This document shows positions 62,272 through 64,000 of a stretch of 64,000 nucleotides of DNA, piece by piece. The notes below the pieces were generated by a model, which ran no database searches, was not told the DNA's origin, and saw only the letters and a program-made list of their open reading frames with translations. The position numbers and the translations under genes are program-made. This DNA comes from Bythopirellula polymerisocia (GTDB lineage: Bacteria > Planctomycetota > Planctomycetia > Pirellulales > Lacipirellulaceae): the NCBI RefSeq assembly GCF_007860015.1, contig NZ_SJPS01000001.1, positions 1 through 64,000 on the forward strand, read 5' to 3'. How positions within the stretch are numbered: the first letter of the stretch is position 1; every line of letters begins with the position of its first letter.

Positions 62272-62664
62272 ATGGCGACCGAAATCCAAGAAAGTACTGT
62301 CTCCAAAAAGATGCTGTGGGCGGGATGGATCGTAAGCGCGATTCCGATAGCTTTGCTCGTCATGAGCGGTGTCATGAAATTGCTAAGGCCGGCCCCCTTA
62401 GTGGAAGGATTTGAGCACCTTGGCTGGCCGGCGAATCTCGCCTTGGCCCTGGGAATCGTCGAACTCGTCTCTACGCTGCTCTACATGATGCCACGCACGG
62501 CAGTGCTGGGAGCGATCTTACTCACCGGCTACTTGGGCGGGGCAATCGCAACCCATGTGCGGATCGGCGAACCCTTCATTGGTCCAGCTATTTTTGGTGT
62601 CTTGGTCTGGTTGGGACTCTATCTCCGCGATCCTCGTGTGCGGGCTTTGTTGCCCCTGCGTTGA
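62272..62664 (+). CDS. DoxX-family membrane protein
   Basis: This protein has 130 residues and four predicted helices: WAGWIVSAIPIALLVMSGVMKLL, NLALALGIVELVSTLLYMM, AVLGAILLTGYLGGAIATHV and FIGPAIFGVLVWLGLYL. The DoxX hallmark GVMKL...G..ATHVRIG is clear. DoxX proteins are membrane components linked to redox or oxidative-stress systems. GGGAA precedes ATG 62272. It closes the ECF42-linked run before a hydrophobic transporter begins. Confidence 0.87.
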   Translation: MATEIQESTVSKKMLWAGWIVSAIPIALLVMSGVMKLLRPAPLVEGFEHLGWPANLALALGIVELVSTLLYMMPRTAVLGAILLTGYLGGAIATHVRIGEPFIGPAIFGVLVWLGLYLRDPRVRALLPLR

Positions 62665-62813
62665 GAGTTTCACCCAATTGACATGGGTTTCAACCGTTTT
62701 TCTCTGCGCTCTCTCCGAGTTGACCATTACATTTCGCGGATTGTGCTGTTAGCCTATCGCATTCAGCCATCGTTGCCGTAAGCGATTGACTTTGCGCTAG
62801 GATCACACCCGCA

Positions 62814-64000
62814 ATGCTAATTCTCTTTGTCACCCTCTACCTCTTGGCCTCGATCGCGATGGGCCTCTGGTTTGCGCGGCGTGTTAAGAATACAGCGGAC
62901 TACACCGTCGCAGGGCGGGCGCTACCGATGGGAGTAATCATCGGCACGACCTTTGCCACGTGGTTTGGCTCGGAGACGGTGATTGGCATCCCTGCGAAGT
63001 TTCTCGAAGGGGGGATGGTAGAAACCGCGGAGGATCCGTGGGGGGCATCGTTTTGCTTGATACTCGTGGGGTTGTTTTTTGCCCGTAAGCTCTACCGCAT
63101 GTCGCTGCTGACTATCAACGATTTCTATCGCCAGAGGTACGGTGTGGGCGTTGAACTGTTTTGCTCGGGAGTCAGCCTCATTTCGTATCTGGGTTGGGTC
63201 GCTGCACAAATCACGGCGATGGGGATCGTCTTCTCGCTGTTGACCGACGGGGCGATCAGCCCGCTCGCTGGGACTTGCATTGGGACGGTCGTGGTGCTGC
63301 TGTTTACTTACTTTGGCGGCATGTGGTCGGTGGCTGTTACGGATACCATCCAGATGGTGATCATCGTCTTCTGTTTGGCAGCGATTGCTGTTATGGCTAG
63401 CAATCTCGCAGGAGGACCTGCCAAGGTCATCGAGGTAGCCACGGAGAAGGAGATGCTAGAATTCTTTCCGCCGCTCACGTTCAGAGAGACTATGTTTTAT
63501 CTCGGGGCGGGGATTACGATCATGCTCGGCTCGATTCCGCAACAGGATGTGTTTCAGCGAGTGATGTCGGCCAAGCGAGAAAACATTGCTGTTTGGGGTC
63601 CAATCATCGGCGGCTCAGGCTATCTTCTTTTCTCCTTCGTGCCGATGTTTATCGTGGCGTGCAGTCTGGTGATCATGCCCACGGAGACGGCCGAGTTGGT
63701 GGAAAAAGATCCTCAGCATGTGTTGCCGACGCTAGTTATGACACACATGCCTGCGGTGACCAAAGTGCTATTCTTTGGGGCGTTGTTGTCGGCGATATTG
63801 TCGACGGCCTCTTCAACAATCCTCGCACCGGCGACGGTGTTCGTGCAGAACGTACTCAAGAATGTCTGGCCCGGTATGGATGATGCCCTAGAGTTGCGGC
63901 TGATGCGGTTGACCGTGCTGGTGTTCACCGCAGGGGTGCTAGTGTACTCAATCATCATGCACGGCACTTCGGTTTACGATCTCGTGTCAAGCAGCTACCA
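62814..64000 (+). CDS. Sodium:solute symporter (SSS family), 3' end outside the window
   Basis: The reading frame is open from ATG 62814 to the end of the window (395 codons) with no stop. It starts MLILFVTLYLLASIAMGLWF and has RVKNTADYTVAGRALPMGV, FATWFGSETVIGIPAKFLEGG, the SSS core TYFGGMWSVAVTDTIQMVIIV and GSIPQQDVFQRVMSAKRE. At least nine helices are visible. It is a Na+-coupled transporter of the pantothenate/proline-like branch; the cargo is unknown. AGGA about 13 bases upstream is the best ribosome binding site. It is not similar in its opening to the two SSS genes at 38-40 and 54-56 kb. Confidence 0.88.
   Translation, partial: MLILFVTLYLLASIAMGLWFARRVKNTADYTVAGRALPMGVIIGTTFATWFGSETVIGIPAKFLEGGMVETAEDPWGASFCLILVGLFFARKLYRMSLLTINDFYRQRYGVGVELFCSGVSLISYLGWVAAQITAMGIVFSLLTDGAISPLAGTCIGTVVVLLFTYFGGMWSVAVTDTIQMVIIVFCLAAIAVMASNLAGGPAKVIEVATEKEMLEFFPPLTFRETMFYLGAGITIMLGSIPQQDVFQRVMSAKRENIAVWGPIIGGSGYLLFSFVPMFIVACSLVIMPTETAELVEKDPQHVLPTLVMTHMPAVTKVLFFGALLSAILSTASSTILAPATVFVQNVLKNVWPGMDDALELRLMRLTVLVFTAGVLVYSIIMHGTSVYDLVSSSY

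Noticed and set aside
1-64000. CRISPR arrays, rRNA and tRNA genes, prophage or intact insertion sequences
   Set aside because: No regularly spaced repeats, no recognisable RNA gene cores and no complete transposase or phage structural genes were seen on reading both strands.

Overview
The window reads as chromosomal DNA of a planctomycete, most likely a member of the Pirellulales (Lacipirellulaceae-like). This is inferred from several gene types together: extracellular proteins ending in PEP-CTERM anchors preceded by a dockerin-like calcium-binding stretch (core DFDGDGDVDG), DUF1559 pseudopilin-like proteins with the [17 protein letters not shown]-terminus, a formylglycine sulfatase, an SMC/DUF4332 fusion, and an ECF42-type sigma factor with DGPF/YciI genes. 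No rRNA, tRNA, CRISPR array or intact mobile element was seen.

Layout. 1-8.6 kb: a gene-poor start, a Tat-exported phosphotriesterase-family protein convergent with an AraC-type regulator, a long gene-free stretch holding a decayed REP-associated tyrosine transposase (RAYT), a cytochrome bd oxidase pair (cydB plus a frameshifted cydA), and a Gfo/Idh/MocA oxidoreductase. 8.8-15.9 kb: a stand-alone receiver protein, a TlpA-like lipoprotein thioredoxin, a DUF1559 gene followed by a small lipoprotein gene, and a histidine kinase / NtrC-like response regulator pair whose AAA+ domain lacks GAFTGA. 16-27.8 kb: an Ogt-type DNA alkyl repair protein, a nucleotidyltransferase, two PEP-CTERM proteins (metalloprotease, FG-GAP/ASPIC), an SMC-like ATPase, a zinc-ribbon PilZ protein, a SolA-like FAD oxidase and a DacB-type peptidase. 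27.8-29.8 kb: a HINT-domain protein.

29.8-55.7 kb is the most coherent part: a beta-mannan utilisation locus. Seven minus-strand genes run GH130 phosphorylase, SSS transporter, GH5 mannanase, GH113 mannanase, sulfatase, serine hydrolase and ADP-ribosylglycohydrolase/beta-propeller fusion. A divergent LacI regulator and plus-strand genes follow: two carbohydrate-binding-like PEP-CTERM proteins, a DUF1559/lipoprotein pair, a GH113-like mannanase and a GH26 mannanase with dockerin/PEP-CTERM tails. A minus-strand SSS transporter and GH18 close the region. A shared palindrome, TTCAAGTAGTTGAA, lies in both regulatory regions next to lacI and overlaps sigma-70-like promoters. The proposed flow is that surface or secreted GH26/GH5/GH113 enzymes cut mannan, the SSS transporters import oligosaccharides, and GH130 phosphorolyses them in the cytoplasm.

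55.9-62.7 kb is an ECF42 sigma factor followed on the same strand by four YciI/DGPF proteins, two SRPBCC proteins, two VOC proteins, a DUF1579 protein and a DoxX protein. The window ends inside a third SSS-family transporter that starts at 62814.
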